Below, piece by piece: positions 17,701 through 25,398 of a stretch of 64,000 nucleotides of DNA. A program made the translations under genes and the position numbers. The DNA comes from Candidatus Gastranaerophilales bacterium. GTDB lineage: Bacteria; Cyanobacteriota; Vampirovibrionia; Gastranaerophilales; Gastranaerophilaceae. Position 1 is the stretch's first letter; each line of letters begins with the position of its first letter. Under the pieces are notes generated by a model. The model was given only the letters and a program-made list of their open reading frames with translations, had not been told where the DNA came from and did not search any database. Location: assembly GCA_944323395.1 (NCBI GenBank), contig CALUSI010000005.1, positions 1 through 64,000 of the forward strand, in the 5' to 3' direction.

Positions 17701-18764
17701 AACCAAAAACACACAGAGCAATTGCTGCAGAGGTAATGCAACAAAACGAAGCAGATATTGATTTTGATAAAGTTAATCCGATGGCAGTAGCAATGGGTGC
17801 TAGATTAAATGAGGCTTTTGATAAAACATTATTTGATTCTATTTTAAAAACGGAAATAAATAATGCTATAAGTGATTTATCTCAAGGTTTATTCAAGGGC
17901 AAGACATTTGATGCAACTGCTTTTGGTACCAGACCTTTTGAAATTGCAATAAGATCTGTACTTGATCAGGTTGAATATAAAACAGGTACTCCTATCCAGA
18001 ATAAGGAAGAAATAGAAGCAAAAGTATTGGAATCAATTTTAATTCCTGCTTTTGACAGATATTATTCAATGTACAAACTTTTAGTGACTTTACCTGGTAG
18101 TCCTACTGATTTTGCAGGTGATAGAGTTGGTGCTGCAGGTTACGAAACAAAAGCTAAAAATTATCATCAACAAAACAGAAATGTTATTCATTGGGAATGG
18201 TTGAACGATAGTTCAGATAATGATTATAAATTTGTAAAAGAGTTCTATGATAAAGTAAATGAGATTGCAAACTTAAGATCAAAGAAAGAACTAAGTGCTT
18301 TGAATGATGGAGCAACAGTTACATTACCGGTAGCATTGTCAGAAAAGCAAAAAGATGGTAAATCTGAAGTAAAAACAAGCGAAAAAATTCAAGCAATGCT
18401 TAGATATAATGATAAAGGCTCAGTTGTTTTAACACTTCATGATTTGTCTGGCGCAGATACTCCTTTAACTCAAAAAATGCGTAGAAGCGAAACTAAAACA
18501 GATATAACAGAAGGCTCTATATATAATAGAATTGTTCTTGATGCAGAAAATACCAATGCAAAACAAGGTCTTAAACATGGTCTTGAAGTTGGTACTAAGT
18601 TTAAAAATGAACGCAGCGGTGACAATTCTACATATAAAATTGCTAAAATGAGTAAAGATGGAAAAGATTACTATTATTTAAAAAGAGAAGATTCTCAAGG
18701 TAGAGAAATTCCAATTACTATTAAACCTGAAGATTATAACACTTTAATTCTATATAAAATTTAG
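14763..18764 (+). CDS. Very large GH13 (alpha-amylase-family)-like protein
   Basis: A 1333-residue protein with an intact GH13 catalytic set: nucleophile Asp792 in WRIDAAKD, acid/base candidate Glu840 in TTAEL, and Asp946 in GNHDKPR; a region I equivalent IADAALVNEG carries Glu where VNH is usual. LPGSPTDFAGDRVG (about 1114-1127) matches the late-barrel segment. The N-terminal 150 residues resemble a carbohydrate-binding beta domain. Between region I (about 255) and the nucleophile lie roughly 500 residues, far more than normal, so the barrel carries a big insertion. No signal peptide; residues 12-17 are NPAFTG. Start is GTG with AAGGAG 7 bases ahead (an ATG two bases earlier is out of frame). 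Probably acts on storage or dietary alpha-glucan; substrate unknown. Confidence 0.75.
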   Translation: MNIQKSNLKALNPAFTGHKKSLDKMGYEKHDFFYLYDPNKYKCELELFNIEKDANGNFSIAEKNTPAVSMPMIDGGISADISEFPEIDSTEGFAYRFKLTDKNSGKSSYAYDNGSVIGIFDTENTDNKYNVILSNRAIINKNGPMQLIMPDGYYPGIENKSSTPNLNESLRAKALSSVRNHANKLGGNLYGIIARLPQLQKEGIKRIVGTPFTKDTISSHLYWTENAYQVAPNLGNERDFCKLQEELFKNGINWIADAALVNEGFGGIHLSELLRKGPNSVSKNLFRSDEKISLGILPDKCNYTRMKIINAPFTVTIDGKYEKENQNYNPTMPTYIQFYDERLASEDQKTSDSPSRMTTYDNKNTDNIYDITKHDDAVYPFPIEVNPAELERNIKNVIKEEGSLDLSNIETIKKVSNFTYFNVVNKSAAAGLEVWDGNVDIAKLNFYRSDKDDSRFLKIPEAERAEAIADFDRGALAVRDYAVNSGKYWTKLTADTQLKYASTVIAGKAETAEEYMSAIRQLANNGFLPSSVLENVDLEVIENVLNDNYHLRRLDDADMRADINPEGIGNDYTVSDYILRQSMDVPLETLPFATNLLGIITSPYITKRPNIEEELGISRYDLTRADNPNLPEKYREVYSKMDGIYEKAVVPIINAVLKDIPGISEDGMVTDYGKYVISEVTPELTKYIITKALAPKAEIKVSDKGIIDFSDVDSEKITMQSLGIPFNSMTSEEEAATVVDLLQQGINNMELSDFSAIKDKISNRFKYRSLNDFKVAEMIIDRTESGLGWRIDAAKDIASIDSVRSDADNMTSAWKNVINFWKLYNQSVLEINPHAYTTAELTDLYDLFKDEDKTVFSSDADAERKFLQETGITSVANYNYFFSLLPDLFANYSFENGNPSWMSKEGKNHELRNKMDAGWSGTNPGFLFQSPEDGVVNSYTFFGNHDKPRALHCLALDLGLFNSDFAPDKISSTIKNSKGEPKTHRAIAAEVMQQNEADIDFDKVNPMAVAMGARLNEAFDKTLFDSILKTEINNAISDLSQGLFKGKTFDATAFGTRPFEIAIRSVLDQVEYKTGTPIQNKEEIEAKVLESILIPAFDRYYSMYKLLVTLPGSPTDFAGDRVGAAGYETKAKNYHQQNRNVIHWEWLNDSSDNDYKFVKEFYDKVNEIANLRSKKELSALNDGATVTLPVALSEKQKDGKSEVKTSEKIQAMLRYNDKGSVVLTLHDLSGADTPLTQKMRRSETKTDITEGSIYNRIVLDAENTNAKQGLKHGLEVGTKFKNERSGDNSTYKIAKMSKDGKDYYYLKREDSQGREIPITIKPEDYNTLILYKI

Positions 18765-18781
18765 TAATAATAACCAGTTAA

Positions 18782-18823
18782 AAAATCCTTTTTCTTTGTA
18801 GTAATATAAAGAAAAAGGATTTT
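18782..18823 (+). promoter_or_regulatory. 16-bp perfect hairpin covering the cysS Shine-Dalgarno site
   Basis: Arms AAAATCCTTTTTCTTT (18782-18797) and AAAGAAAAAGGATTTT (18808-18823) pair without a mismatch around a 10-base loop. The AAAGG ribosome site for cysS (ATG 18827) lies inside the right arm. Only four T follow, so it is a weak terminator for the upstream gene at best; masking of cysS translation is the more interesting reading. Confidence 0.6.
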
Positions 18824-18826
18824 AAT

Positions 18827-20266
18827 ATGAAACTACATAATACATTTTCAAACAGCATTGAAGAGTTTATTCCAATAAACGGAAACAAGGTAAGCATGTA
18901 TGTATGCGGACCTACTGTTTATGATTATCCACATTTAGGGCATGCCAGATGTTATATTACTTGGGATATGTTATACAGATATCTTAAATTTTTAGGATAT
19001 GAAGTGACGTATTGCAGAAATATTACTGATGTTGATGACAAAATATTAAAAAAAGCAAAAGAGGAAAATACAACAGCAGAAGTAATATCAAGAAGATATT
19101 ATGAAATATTTTCAGATTCAATGAAAAAATTAAATGTTTTAAAACCTGATATTGAGCCTTTTGCAACAAAAACAATCGGAGAAATGATATCTATAATAAA
19201 AGATTTAATTAAAAATGATTATGCTTATGAAGCAGATGGTGATGTTTATTTTCGAGTAAAAAAATTCAAAGACTATGGAATGTTAAGTAAGCAGCCGATA
19301 GAAGATTTAGTGGCAGGAGCAAGAGTAGAAACATCTTCAATTAAAGAGGATGTGTTAGATTTTGCCCTATGGAAAAAAGATGAAGAATTCGGATATCCAA
19401 GCCCTTGGGGAAAGGGACGTCCTGGGTGGCATATTGAATGTAGTGCAATGTCTCGTAAGCATTTAGGAAAAACAATTGATATACATGCCGGCGGAGCAGA
19501 TTTGATTTTTCCTCATCACGAAAATGAAATTGCCCAAAGTGAATGTGCAAACGGATGTAAATTTGTTAATTATTGGCTTCATAATGGGTTTGTTACTATC
19601 AATAAAGAAAAAATGTCAAAATCTTTAAAGAATTTTGTTTCAATAGATGCTTTACTTAATAATTATGATGCAAATACAATAAGGTTATTTATATTGACAA
19701 ATCATTACAGAATGCCTGTAGAATTTTCAGATGTTGCATTAGATGGTGCAAAATCAGGTTGGAAAAGAATTCAAACCGCCGTTAATGAGGTAGTAAGATT
19801 TGTTGATTCAAAAGAACTGCCTGATGTTTCTACTTCTGACGAAATTAATAGTTTTAAAGATGCAATGGATAATGACTTAAATACATCAAAAGCACTTGCC
19901 GTTATATTTGATTCTGCAACAAAAGCAAATAAAGCAGTTGCAGAAAAAGATATTAATAGTGCAAAAAAATATGCTGCAATTCTATTAAAACTTACAGATG
20001 TTATGGGATTTAATATTGAAAAAGAAAAAATGTCTGAACAAGAATTACAGAATAGATTGCAAAAAATTGTTAATGAAATGGAATTCTTAACTGAAGAAGA
20101 TAAGAAACTTACAGGCTATGATTTAATGAATAAAATAATTGAATATAGAAATAATGCCAGAAAAGAAAAAAATTGGGCAATAGCAGATAAAGTAAGAAAT
20201 TTGTTGGATTCAATATTAATAGTAATAAAAGATACAAAAGATTCAACAATTTGGGAAGAAAAATAA
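18827..20266 (+). CDS. cysS: Cysteinyl-tRNA synthetase
   Basis: Class I aminoacyl-tRNA synthetase that charges tRNA(Cys). HIGH-like HLGH at 36-39, KMSKS at 262-266, and zinc ligands Cys27, Cys205 and the HHENE segment (His230) give the Cys-specific site. 479 residues, normal length, with the usual C-terminal helical anticodon-binding region. The ribosome site is buried in a perfect 16-bp hairpin, which suggests translational control or dependence on upstream translation. No T-box leader is visible. It ends before a terminator shared with a tiny gene on the other strand. Confidence 0.96.
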   Translation: MKLHNTFSNSIEEFIPINGNKVSMYVCGPTVYDYPHLGHARCYITWDMLYRYLKFLGYEVTYCRNITDVDDKILKKAKEENTTAEVISRRYYEIFSDSMKKLNVLKPDIEPFATKTIGEMISIIKDLIKNDYAYEADGDVYFRVKKFKDYGMLSKQPIEDLVAGARVETSSIKEDVLDFALWKKDEEFGYPSPWGKGRPGWHIECSAMSRKHLGKTIDIHAGGADLIFPHHENEIAQSECANGCKFVNYWLHNGFVTINKEKMSKSLKNFVSIDALLNNYDANTIRLFILTNHYRMPVEFSDVALDGAKSGWKRIQTAVNEVVRFVDSKELPDVSTSDEINSFKDAMDNDLNTSKALAVIFDSATKANKAVAEKDINSAKKYAAILLKLTDVMGFNIEKEKMSEQELQNRLQKIVNEMEFLTEEDKKLTGYDLMNKIIEYRNNARKEKNWAIADKVRNLLDSILIVIKDTKDSTIWEEK

Positions 20267-20333
20267 ACACGGAACTTTCTACTTTATAATATGTCTAATA
20301 AATTGAGTAGAGAGTACGTGGAGGTATGTAAAT

Positions 20334-20363
20334 AAAAGACACGGCATTCTTGCCGTGTCTTTT
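20334..20363. terminator. Bidirectional terminator shared by cysS and the 31-residue ORF
   Basis: Thirteen-base perfect stem (AAAAGACACGGCA with TGCCGTGTCTTTT) around TTCT, with A-rich and T-rich ends on both sides. Confidence 0.92.
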
Positions 20364-20374
20364 ATAATACTTTT

Positions 20375-20470
20375 TTAATGTGCATTACTGTGTCTTTCGA
20401 ACATAGAAGGCAGAGCAATCAATAGAAAATACATTAGTGCACCGAACAACAATAAGTAGAGACCATCCAT
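20375..20470 (-). CDS. 31-residue hydrophobic membrane peptide
   Basis: A short gene missed by usual length cut-offs: ATG at 20470, stop at 20375, and an AAGGA ribosome site 8 bases ahead. The peptide begins MDGLYLLLFGALMYF, continues as LLIALPSMFE and ends RHSNAH: one membrane helix (about 4-24) and a short polar tail. A terminator follows 12 bases after the stop, and an inverted repeat precedes it, so it has the full layout of a separate transcription unit. Size and topology resemble small stress peptides such as TisB or small respiratory subunits such as KdpF, but the sequence does not identify either. Function unknown. Confidence 0.65.
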   Translation of the reverse strand: MDGLYLLLFGALMYFLLIALPSMFERHSNAH

Positions 20471-20493
20471 AACACATTTCCTTTTTATTAATA

Positions 20494-20511
20494 ACTGTAC
20501 ATTAATACAGT
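20494..20511 (-). promoter_or_regulatory. Inverted repeat ACTGTA-N6-TACAGT upstream of the small peptide gene
   Basis: Perfect 6-base arms, 23 bases before the ATG. It fits CTG-N10-CAG, the LexA-box consensus of gamma-proteobacteria, but such matches are expected a few times by chance in a window this long, and uvrB here has no similar site. Operator role is plausible, LexA binding is speculation. Confidence 0.4.
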
Positions 20512-20601
20512 ACCCAAAAAGACTTTTTCTTAAACATAATTAGTAAAAAATCATCCGTTATTTGTAGATAGAAATGTGACTATTATATAATGTGAGGTAA
20601 T

Positions 20602-20934
20602 ATGGATAAATCAAAATTAAAAAAATTATTTTCAGGGTTATGCTGTAGTGTATGTAAGCATGATTTTGACGAGGAAGCAATTTTTATAAAAAGAGAAGAG
20701 AAAAACTTGCTTGTTTTACAAATTATATGTCCTGAATGCGGTAAAAGTTTCGGGCTTGCATTATTGGGGACAGGGGCATTGTCTGTAAAAGATGAAAAAG
20801 ATGATGATGCACTTGAAATTCAAGAATGTCCTTTGCCTATAAGTTATGATGATGTTTTAGATGCACATCATTTTATTGATAAATTAGAAAAGGACTGGAC
20901 AAAATATATACCTGATGAATTGAAAAATATTTAA
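20602..20934 (+). CDS. Small zinc-ribbon protein of unknown function
   Basis: 110 residues with two Cys pairs, CSVC (15-18) and CPEC (43-46), separated by a basic beta-hairpin-like stretch: a typical zinc ribbon. Residues about 60-110 are acidic and end in a short helical part (YDDVLDAHHFIDKLEKDW). I do not recognise the family. GAGG ribosome site. It ends one base before the convergent SpoIID gene with no terminator between them. A small cytoplasmic regulator or adaptor is possible but nothing in the context proves it. Confidence 0.65.
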   Translation: MDKSKLKKLFSGLCCSVCKHDFDEEAIFIKREEKNLLVLQIICPECGKSFGLALLGTGALSVKDEKDDDALEIQECPLPISYDDVLDAHHFIDKLEKDWTKYIPDELKNI

Positions 20935-20935
20935 A

Positions 20936-21808
20936 TTATAGGTCCCAGTTTTCGCTTAATTTTGCAAATTTAAAATCTTTGTAAAAGTAGTTTAAAATTT
21001 GATATGCATTATAGCCTTGAGATGCAAGATTATTTGCTCCGTGTTGACTCATTCCAACACCGTGGCCGTTTTTCTTTGTTCCATAGTCAAAAGAAGGAAC
21101 TGACTGCAGGAATGAACTTCCTGAACTCCATACCTTTGTTTGTCCACCTGAGCTTGCATGATAATATGTAGGGAGAACTCTTTTATCTTGAACAAGAACA
21201 ATACCTTTTGTGTCATCTACAGCTTGAGAAGTTCTTGCTTTTTCTGCACTTGCTCCTCCATAAGCTTGATCTGCAGTCGTATCAACAAGGTCAAATCCTT
21301 TAGAAGCATGTTTGCCTGCTGTTTTGGTAGCTACGGCATAGCTCCTTGCTGCAATTGCTTGTGCTTTTAGTGCTTCCAAATTCCATTTTGATGGCATTTC
21401 TGAAGGTACGACTCCTTTAAGGTAATCTTCCAATGGAACATCATTAATTAAAGTTAAGCCGTTACCCCAATTTGTAATAAGAAAATTCCCTCTATACCAA
21501 GCTTTTTTTGAACATAAAAATCCAGGTGTTTTTGTCTTTATTAATACTTGATTTGTCCCAAGTGAAAATTCTTGTCTGTTAGATACTACATAAATTTCTT
21601 TTCCTTTTGATTTAAATTGATAAACCTTCATTGGTTTAATTTCATATAATAACTTATTTTGAAATGCGTCATAGATTTCACCATAAACAGATGAGGCAAT
21701 TTTTACCTCTTTTGCTTGAGTTTCAAGACCAATTTTAATTGCATTCGCTTCTTGTATATTAATAAAAAATATTAATAAAATTGTCAGAATAATTTTCCTG
21801 AAGAGCAT
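20936..21808 (-). CDS. SpoIID/LytB-domain protein (peptidoglycan lytic transglycosylase)
   Basis: Signal peptide (about 1-23), then a SpoIID domain from about residue 105. Catalytic Glu137 in VPSEMPS, the AIAARSYA segment (151-158), DQAYGG, YYHASSGG and GHGVGMSQHGA (248-258) are all typical. These enzymes cut denuded glycan strands in the periplasm during wall remodelling. In a non-sporulating diderm context it is probably a general division or envelope-maintenance enzyme. 290 residues, normal. It lies divergently 180 bases from the flagellar operon, which may be coincidence. Confidence 0.92.
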   Translation of the reverse strand: MLFRKIILTILLIFFINIQEANAIKIGLETQAKEVKIASSVYGEIYDAFQNKLLYEIKPMKVYQFKSKGKEIYVVSNRQEFSLGTNQVLIKTKTPGFLCSKKAWYRGNFLITNWGNGLTLINDVPLEDYLKGVVPSEMPSKWNLEALKAQAIAARSYAVATKTAGKHASKGFDLVDTTADQAYGGASAEKARTSQAVDDTKGIVLVQDKRVLPTYYHASSGGQTKVWSSGSSFLQSVPSFDYGTKKNGHGVGMSQHGANNLASQGYNAYQILNYFYKDFKFAKLSENWDL

Positions 21809-21987
21809 AACCCTAAACCATTGATAATTCCAGTCAACAACATAATATCACATAAAAAATTGTACATCTAAAAAATCGTATATATGTATTAGAAAGTAGT
21901 AATAAAAATCATATATATCAACCATAAATATGGGTACTTTTGACTTTCAATATTATATCATTAAATAGAGGTAAAAAGGGTAATTGT

Positions 21988-22677
21988 ATGATAAACGGCG
22001 GTGTACATTTTACAGAAAGAGGAATAATTCAAAACATTCGTGCTATGAGAATGCAAACTGCACTTATGGCTATTACAAATGAGAATGTTGTTGGATTTGA
22101 TAAAATCGGTTATCAAAGAAAAATACCGGTTGTATCTTCTTTTGCTGAGTTCATAGGTGAAGATGCAATCTCAACAACAACAGATGATACAGTTGGTAGA
22201 CTTGGACTGACAGAGAACCCTTTAGATGTTGCTTTGGCAGAAAAAGGATATTTTCAAGTCCTTACAAAGGAAGGAGTTAAACTAACAAGAGACGGAAGAT
22301 TCAAAATGAATAAGAACGGTGAAATCTTATCTCTTGATGGTGACAAAATATTGACTAATATGGGGACTCCTCTTGTTTTACCGTTTGTGCCTGAAAAACT
22401 CGAAGATATATCAATAGATTTAAATGGTGTTGTAAGAGTTTTAAATAATAAAACAAGGAAATTTGAAACGGCAGGAACATTATCTGTTGTAAGTCAAGAT
22501 GGTGTTGCTGTTTTGTCACCGAATGTAAGACAAGGATACAATGAATATTCTAATGTAAGTTTGCAAACAGAATTTATGCAAGCAATGATGTATCCTCGAA
22601 CATTTGAAGCAAACAGGCAATTATATCAAATACAAAATTCAAATTTACAAAGAGTAATTTCATCTCTTGGTAGTTAG
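21988..22677 (+). CDS. Flagellar rod/hook-basal-body protein, FlgF/FlgG family
   Basis: First gene of the flagellar operon. Export-competent rod protein of the periplasmic driveshaft. Family features: N-terminal helix with an ALMAITNENVVGFDKIGYQRK segment in two parts (ALMAITNENV, GFDKIGYQRK), the core NPLDVALAEKGYFQV and LTRDGRFKMNKNGE, and a C-terminal helix ending in LYQIQNSNLQRVISSLG. The ATG at 21988 is used rather than one 16 codons upstream, because AAGGG precedes it and the family N-terminus starts there; 229 residues. Whether it acts as FlgF or FlgG cannot be decided: the next gene is a paralogue. Confidence 0.87.
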   Translation: MINGGVHFTERGIIQNIRAMRMQTALMAITNENVVGFDKIGYQRKIPVVSSFAEFIGEDAISTTTDDTVGRLGLTENPLDVALAEKGYFQVLTKEGVKLTRDGRFKMNKNGEILSLDGDKILTNMGTPLVLPFVPEKLEDISIDLNGVVRVLNNKTRKFETAGTLSVVSQDGVAVLSPNVRQGYNEYSNVSLQTEFMQAMMYPRTFEANRQLYQIQNSNLQRVISSLGS

Positions 22678-22692
22678 TTAGAAAGGTAATTA

Positions 22693-23406
22693 ATGACAAC
22701 AATACAAGGTATAATTAATAAAGGTATATATAACGCAGAACTTCAATTTGAAAAGATGGGTTATATTTCTTCAAACATATCTAACTACAATACAAATGGA
22801 TATAAGTCTGTTCGTTTTGAACAAATGTTAGATGAAAACGGATATCTTACCGGCGTAGAAAGAACAGATTTTTCTCAAGGTGCAATTCAAAGAACAACAA
22901 GAGATTTTGATGTTGCAATAGATGGTACTGGATTTATTCCTGTAACATCTCCAAATGGGGATGTTACATATACTAGAGAAGGTTCATTCAAAGTTAATCA
23001 AGATGGATATTTGATTACAAATGACGGTTATTTAGTTGGTGACGGTATTCAAATTCCTGTTAATTATGAAAATATTGCAATAAAACCAGATGGTGAAGTT
23101 GAAGTATTTTCAAATGATGGAACACAAAGAGAAACTCTGGGAATAATACCAATTGTAAATTTTCAAAATCCAGAAGGGTTAAAAAAGGCTGATAATAATA
23201 AATATTATCTTACAGCAGAATCAGGTGAACCTGTCCTTATAAAAAATCATACAAAACTAAAACAAGGCAGTTTGGAAGTTACAAACATAGATATATTAAA
23301 TGAAGTTAATTCTATTTTAAGATTGAACGCATCTATGCTTGCAAGTTTCAAGGTAATGCAAACGGTAAATGATATGTATTCAAAAACATTACAATTAAAT
23401 CAATAG
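22693..23406 (+). CDS. Flagellar rod protein, FlgF/FlgG family (second paralogue)
   Basis: A 237-residue rod protein, 15 bases after its paralogue, with a GAAAGG ribosome site. N-terminal KMGYISSNISNYNTNGYKS is the typical 'ANNlANxnTxGyK' region; the body has DVAIDGTGFIPV, YTREGSFKVNQDGYLI and the C-terminus VNSILRLNASMLASFKVMQTVNDMY the standard coiled-coil half (cited in parts). The better-kept N-terminal motif and length make it the more FlgG-like of the two, but I do not assign a symbol. Acts in the distal or proximal rod. Confidence 0.88.
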   Translation: MTTIQGIINKGIYNAELQFEKMGYISSNISNYNTNGYKSVRFEQMLDENGYLTGVERTDFSQGAIQRTTRDFDVAIDGTGFIPVTSPNGDVTYTREGSFKVNQDGYLITNDGYLVGDGIQIPVNYENIAIKPDGEVEVFSNDGTQRETLGIIPIVNFQNPEGLKKADNNKYYLTAESGEPVLIKNHTKLKQGSLEVTNIDILNEVNSILRLNASMLASFKVMQTVNDMYSKTLQLNQ

Positions 23407-23417
23407 AAGGTGAGTAA

Positions 23418-23768
23418 ATGATTATAGAAAACAATCCAATGAGAAGTACTCTTCACGCATTAGATTTAATAGCCGAAAGACAAAAAGCTCTTTCTTGTAA
23501 TCTTGCGAATATGGATACTCCAAACTATAAAAGAAAAGATATATCATTCTCTCAATATTTAGGCGGAACAGCAAATCCGTTAGAAACTGCTTTGGCAGCA
23601 AAAATGGGACCATCTCCGGTAACGATAGAAACTTCCGAAGAAAAGGTTAACCCTGCAACTGAATTATCGGAAATGCAAAAAAATTCTTTGTTATATACAG
23701 TTGCAGCAAGAAGAATGACGTCATTAATTACAGAAATGAAAACAGTTATAAATATGGGTAACGGCTAA
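23418..23768 (+). CDS. flgB: Flagellar proximal rod protein FlgB
   Basis: A 116-residue rod protein. Near the N-terminus NLANMDTPNYKRKD (residues 30-43) is the flagellar rod signature; the C-terminal helix runs from about 80 (LYTVAARRMTSLITEMKTVI). Part of the inner rod between the MS ring and FlgC. AGAAGG ribosome site. Its stop overlaps the flgC start (TAATG), the classical flgB-flgC arrangement. Confidence 0.93.
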   Translation: MIIENNPMRSTLHALDLIAERQKALSCNLANMDTPNYKRKDISFSQYLGGTANPLETALAAKMGPSPVTIETSEEKVNPATELSEMQKNSLLYTVAARRMTSLITEMKTVINMGNG

Positions 23769-24211
23769 TGGGAATATTAAGCGCAATGAATGTAGGCTGT
23801 GACGGATTAAAAGTTCACGGCATGAGATTAGACATATCATCCAAGAATATAGCAAACTTGGATACACCGAATTATGTCAGAAAAATTCCATTGGTAGTAT
23901 CAACTGACAGAAGTTCATTTTTGAGCGTAATGAATCAGATGAAAGAATCAACATTTGGAGCGGGAACTCTTCCTTATGCCTCTGGAAGTGTTGCAATGGC
24001 AGGTGTTGTTGAAGATCCAACATTAGGTGACAGATTGTATAAACCGGGACATCCTGATGCAGATGAAAACGGATATATAAGAGCGTCAAATGTTGATCCT
24101 TTAGTTGAAATAACAGATGCAATAATGGCGCAAAGAGCTTATGAAGCAAGTTTAGCAATTATAACAATGTCAAAATCAATGGCAGATAAGGCGGCAACTA
24201 TAGGAAGTTAA
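23768..24211 (+). CDS. flgC: Flagellar basal-body rod protein FlgC
   Basis: 147 residues. N-terminal NIANLDTPNYVRK (27-39) and C-terminal NVDPLVEITDAIMAQRAYEAS (about 108-128, in parts) are diagnostic of FlgC. Starts inside the flgB stop. Forms the proximal rod with FlgB and FliE. The middle loop GTLPYASGSVAMAG is a little longer than in many homologues. Confidence 0.94.
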   Translation: MGILSAMNVGCDGLKVHGMRLDISSKNIANLDTPNYVRKIPLVVSTDRSSFLSVMNQMKESTFGAGTLPYASGSVAMAGVVEDPTLGDRLYKPGHPDADENGYIRASNVDPLVEITDAIMAQRAYEASLAIITMSKSMADKAATIGS

Positions 24212-24233
24212 TGATATAAAAGGGTAGTGTGTA

Positions 24234-24944
24234 ATGTTTACGGGTATGATACAAAATTTATTGAATTCTTCAGGGCAAGCTGCTGCAGTTCAAAGAGCAC
24301 AGCAGATTAGTAATTATGTCCAATCACAAAACAGAACGGCAGAATTATCAGAAGGTATTGAATTCAAAACTTTTGAAGATGTAATGAAATCTTCTTTAAA
24401 TGTTCATACCAGATTTAATGTAAATAAGCCTGCAAATAATGTAAAGTTTGGTTCGTTAACTTCAAAGAATGTTAATGCACAAAAAATTTCTCAGGATGAA
24501 TCCGGAGTTGTTAACGAATCCCAAAATATCTTTGAAGTACCATATGTTGAAGTTAGCAGACCTACTGAAAAATCTCAAATAAAAGACATGATATCTAAAA
24601 TCTCAAAAAAACACGGTGTAGATGAAAAACTTGTAAATGCAGTTATAAAGCAAGAATCAGGTTATAATCCAAAAGCAAAATCATCTGCAGGTGCGCAAGG
24701 TCTAATGCAATTGATGCCTGCAACAGCAAAATCTTTAGGTGTTAGTGATCCTTATAATCCGGTTCAAAATGTAGATGGTGGAGTAAGATACTTAAAAAGT
24801 ATGATGGAAAGATATAATGGAAATGTTGTTCTTGCTCTTGCAGCGTATAATGCAGGACCGGGAAATGTTGATAAATATGATGGGGTTCCTCCTTTTAGAG
24901 AAACTCAGAATTATGTAAAAAATGTACTCGCAAATTATCTGTAA
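24234..24944 (+). CDS. SLT-family lytic transglycosylase of the flagellar operon
   Basis: 236 residues. The C-terminal 115 residues are a family 1 lytic transglycosylase domain: catalytic Glu141 in [11 protein letters not shown], then [15 protein letters not shown] and [12 protein letters not shown]. The N-terminal 110 residues are Ser/Asn-rich and low in structure, with no signal peptide, so export through the flagellar type III pathway is likely. In place between flgC and fliE it probably opens the peptidoglycan for rod passage, the job done by FlgJ in enterobacteria. Ribosome site AAGGG is 10 bases from the ATG, slightly long. Confidence 0.88.
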   Translation: MFTGMIQNLLNSSGQAAAVQRAQQISNYVQSQNRTAELSEGIEFKTFEDVMKSSLNVHTRFNVNKPANNVKFGSLTSKNVNAQKISQDESGVVNESQNIFEVPYVEVSRPTEKSQIKDMISKISKKHGVDEKLVNAVIKQESGYNPKAKSSAGAQGLMQLMPATAKSLGVSDPYNPVQNVDGGVRYLKSMMERYNGNVVLALAAYNAGPGNVDKYDGVPPFRETQNYVKNVLANYL

Positions 24945-24959
24945 TAGAAAGGCATAAAC

Positions 24960-25301
24960 ATGATAGAAAATAGATTAGTACCAAATATAAATATTTTTTC
25001 AAATGTTTCATCTTCAATGCCTATTGATGAATTTTCTCAAAAGGGTTTTGGTATAAGCAACCTAAATAAGCAGGAAAGTGTCAGTTTTAAGAATGTTCTT
25101 TCCGGCATGGTTAGTAATTTAAATGCAGAAGTTGAAAAACCTGATCAATTATTAAATCAACAAATGATGGGGAATTCAGATGTTGATATACATGATGTTA
25201 TGACTGCAGTAGCCAAAGCTGAACTTGGAGTAAGCCTTGCAGCTCAAATGACTTCTAAAGTTGTAACAGCTTATAATACTGTTATGAATATTTCTATATA
25301 A
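24960..25301 (+). CDS. fliE: Flagellar hook-basal body complex protein FliE
   Basis: 113 residues. The C-terminal half matches FliE: SFKNVLSGMVSNLNAEVEKP, DVDIHDVMTAVAKAELGVSLA and a final hydrophobic helix (VVTAYNTVMNISI). FliE links the MS ring to the rod. AGAAAGG ribosome site. A promoter-like sequence for fliF lies in the following gap. Confidence 0.9.
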   Translation: MIENRLVPNINIFSNVSSSMPIDEFSQKGFGISNLNKQESVSFKNVLSGMVSNLNAEVEKPDQLLNQQMMGNSDVDIHDVMTAVAKAELGVSLAAQMTSKVVTAYNTVMNISI

Positions 25302-25358
25302 AAACTTGAAAATATAATGAATAAGTGTAAAGTAGTTACCCAATATTTAAAATAATAG

Positions 25359-25364
25359 TATAAT
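25359..25364 (+). promoter_or_regulatory. -10 box (TATAAT) of a possible internal promoter before fliF
   Basis: Perfect TATAAT in the 97-base gap between fliE and fliF, the largest gap in the operon, 34 bases before the fliF ATG. The -35 at the right distance (TTACCC) is weak, so strength is uncertain. Confidence 0.45.
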
Positions 25365-25398
25365 ATCAAGTAGAGGATGATATATAGATTAGGGATTT

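Noticed and set aside
20285..20365. Small RNA starting at TATAAT 20285 and ending at the terminator, with a 14-codon ORF
   Set aside because: No -35 box, and the terminator is already explained by cysS and the minus-strand peptide gene.
21931..21970. Sigma-70 promoter for the flagellar operon at TTGACT
   Set aside because: No good -10 at 16-18 bases; a flagellar sigma promoter could be present but was not identifiable.
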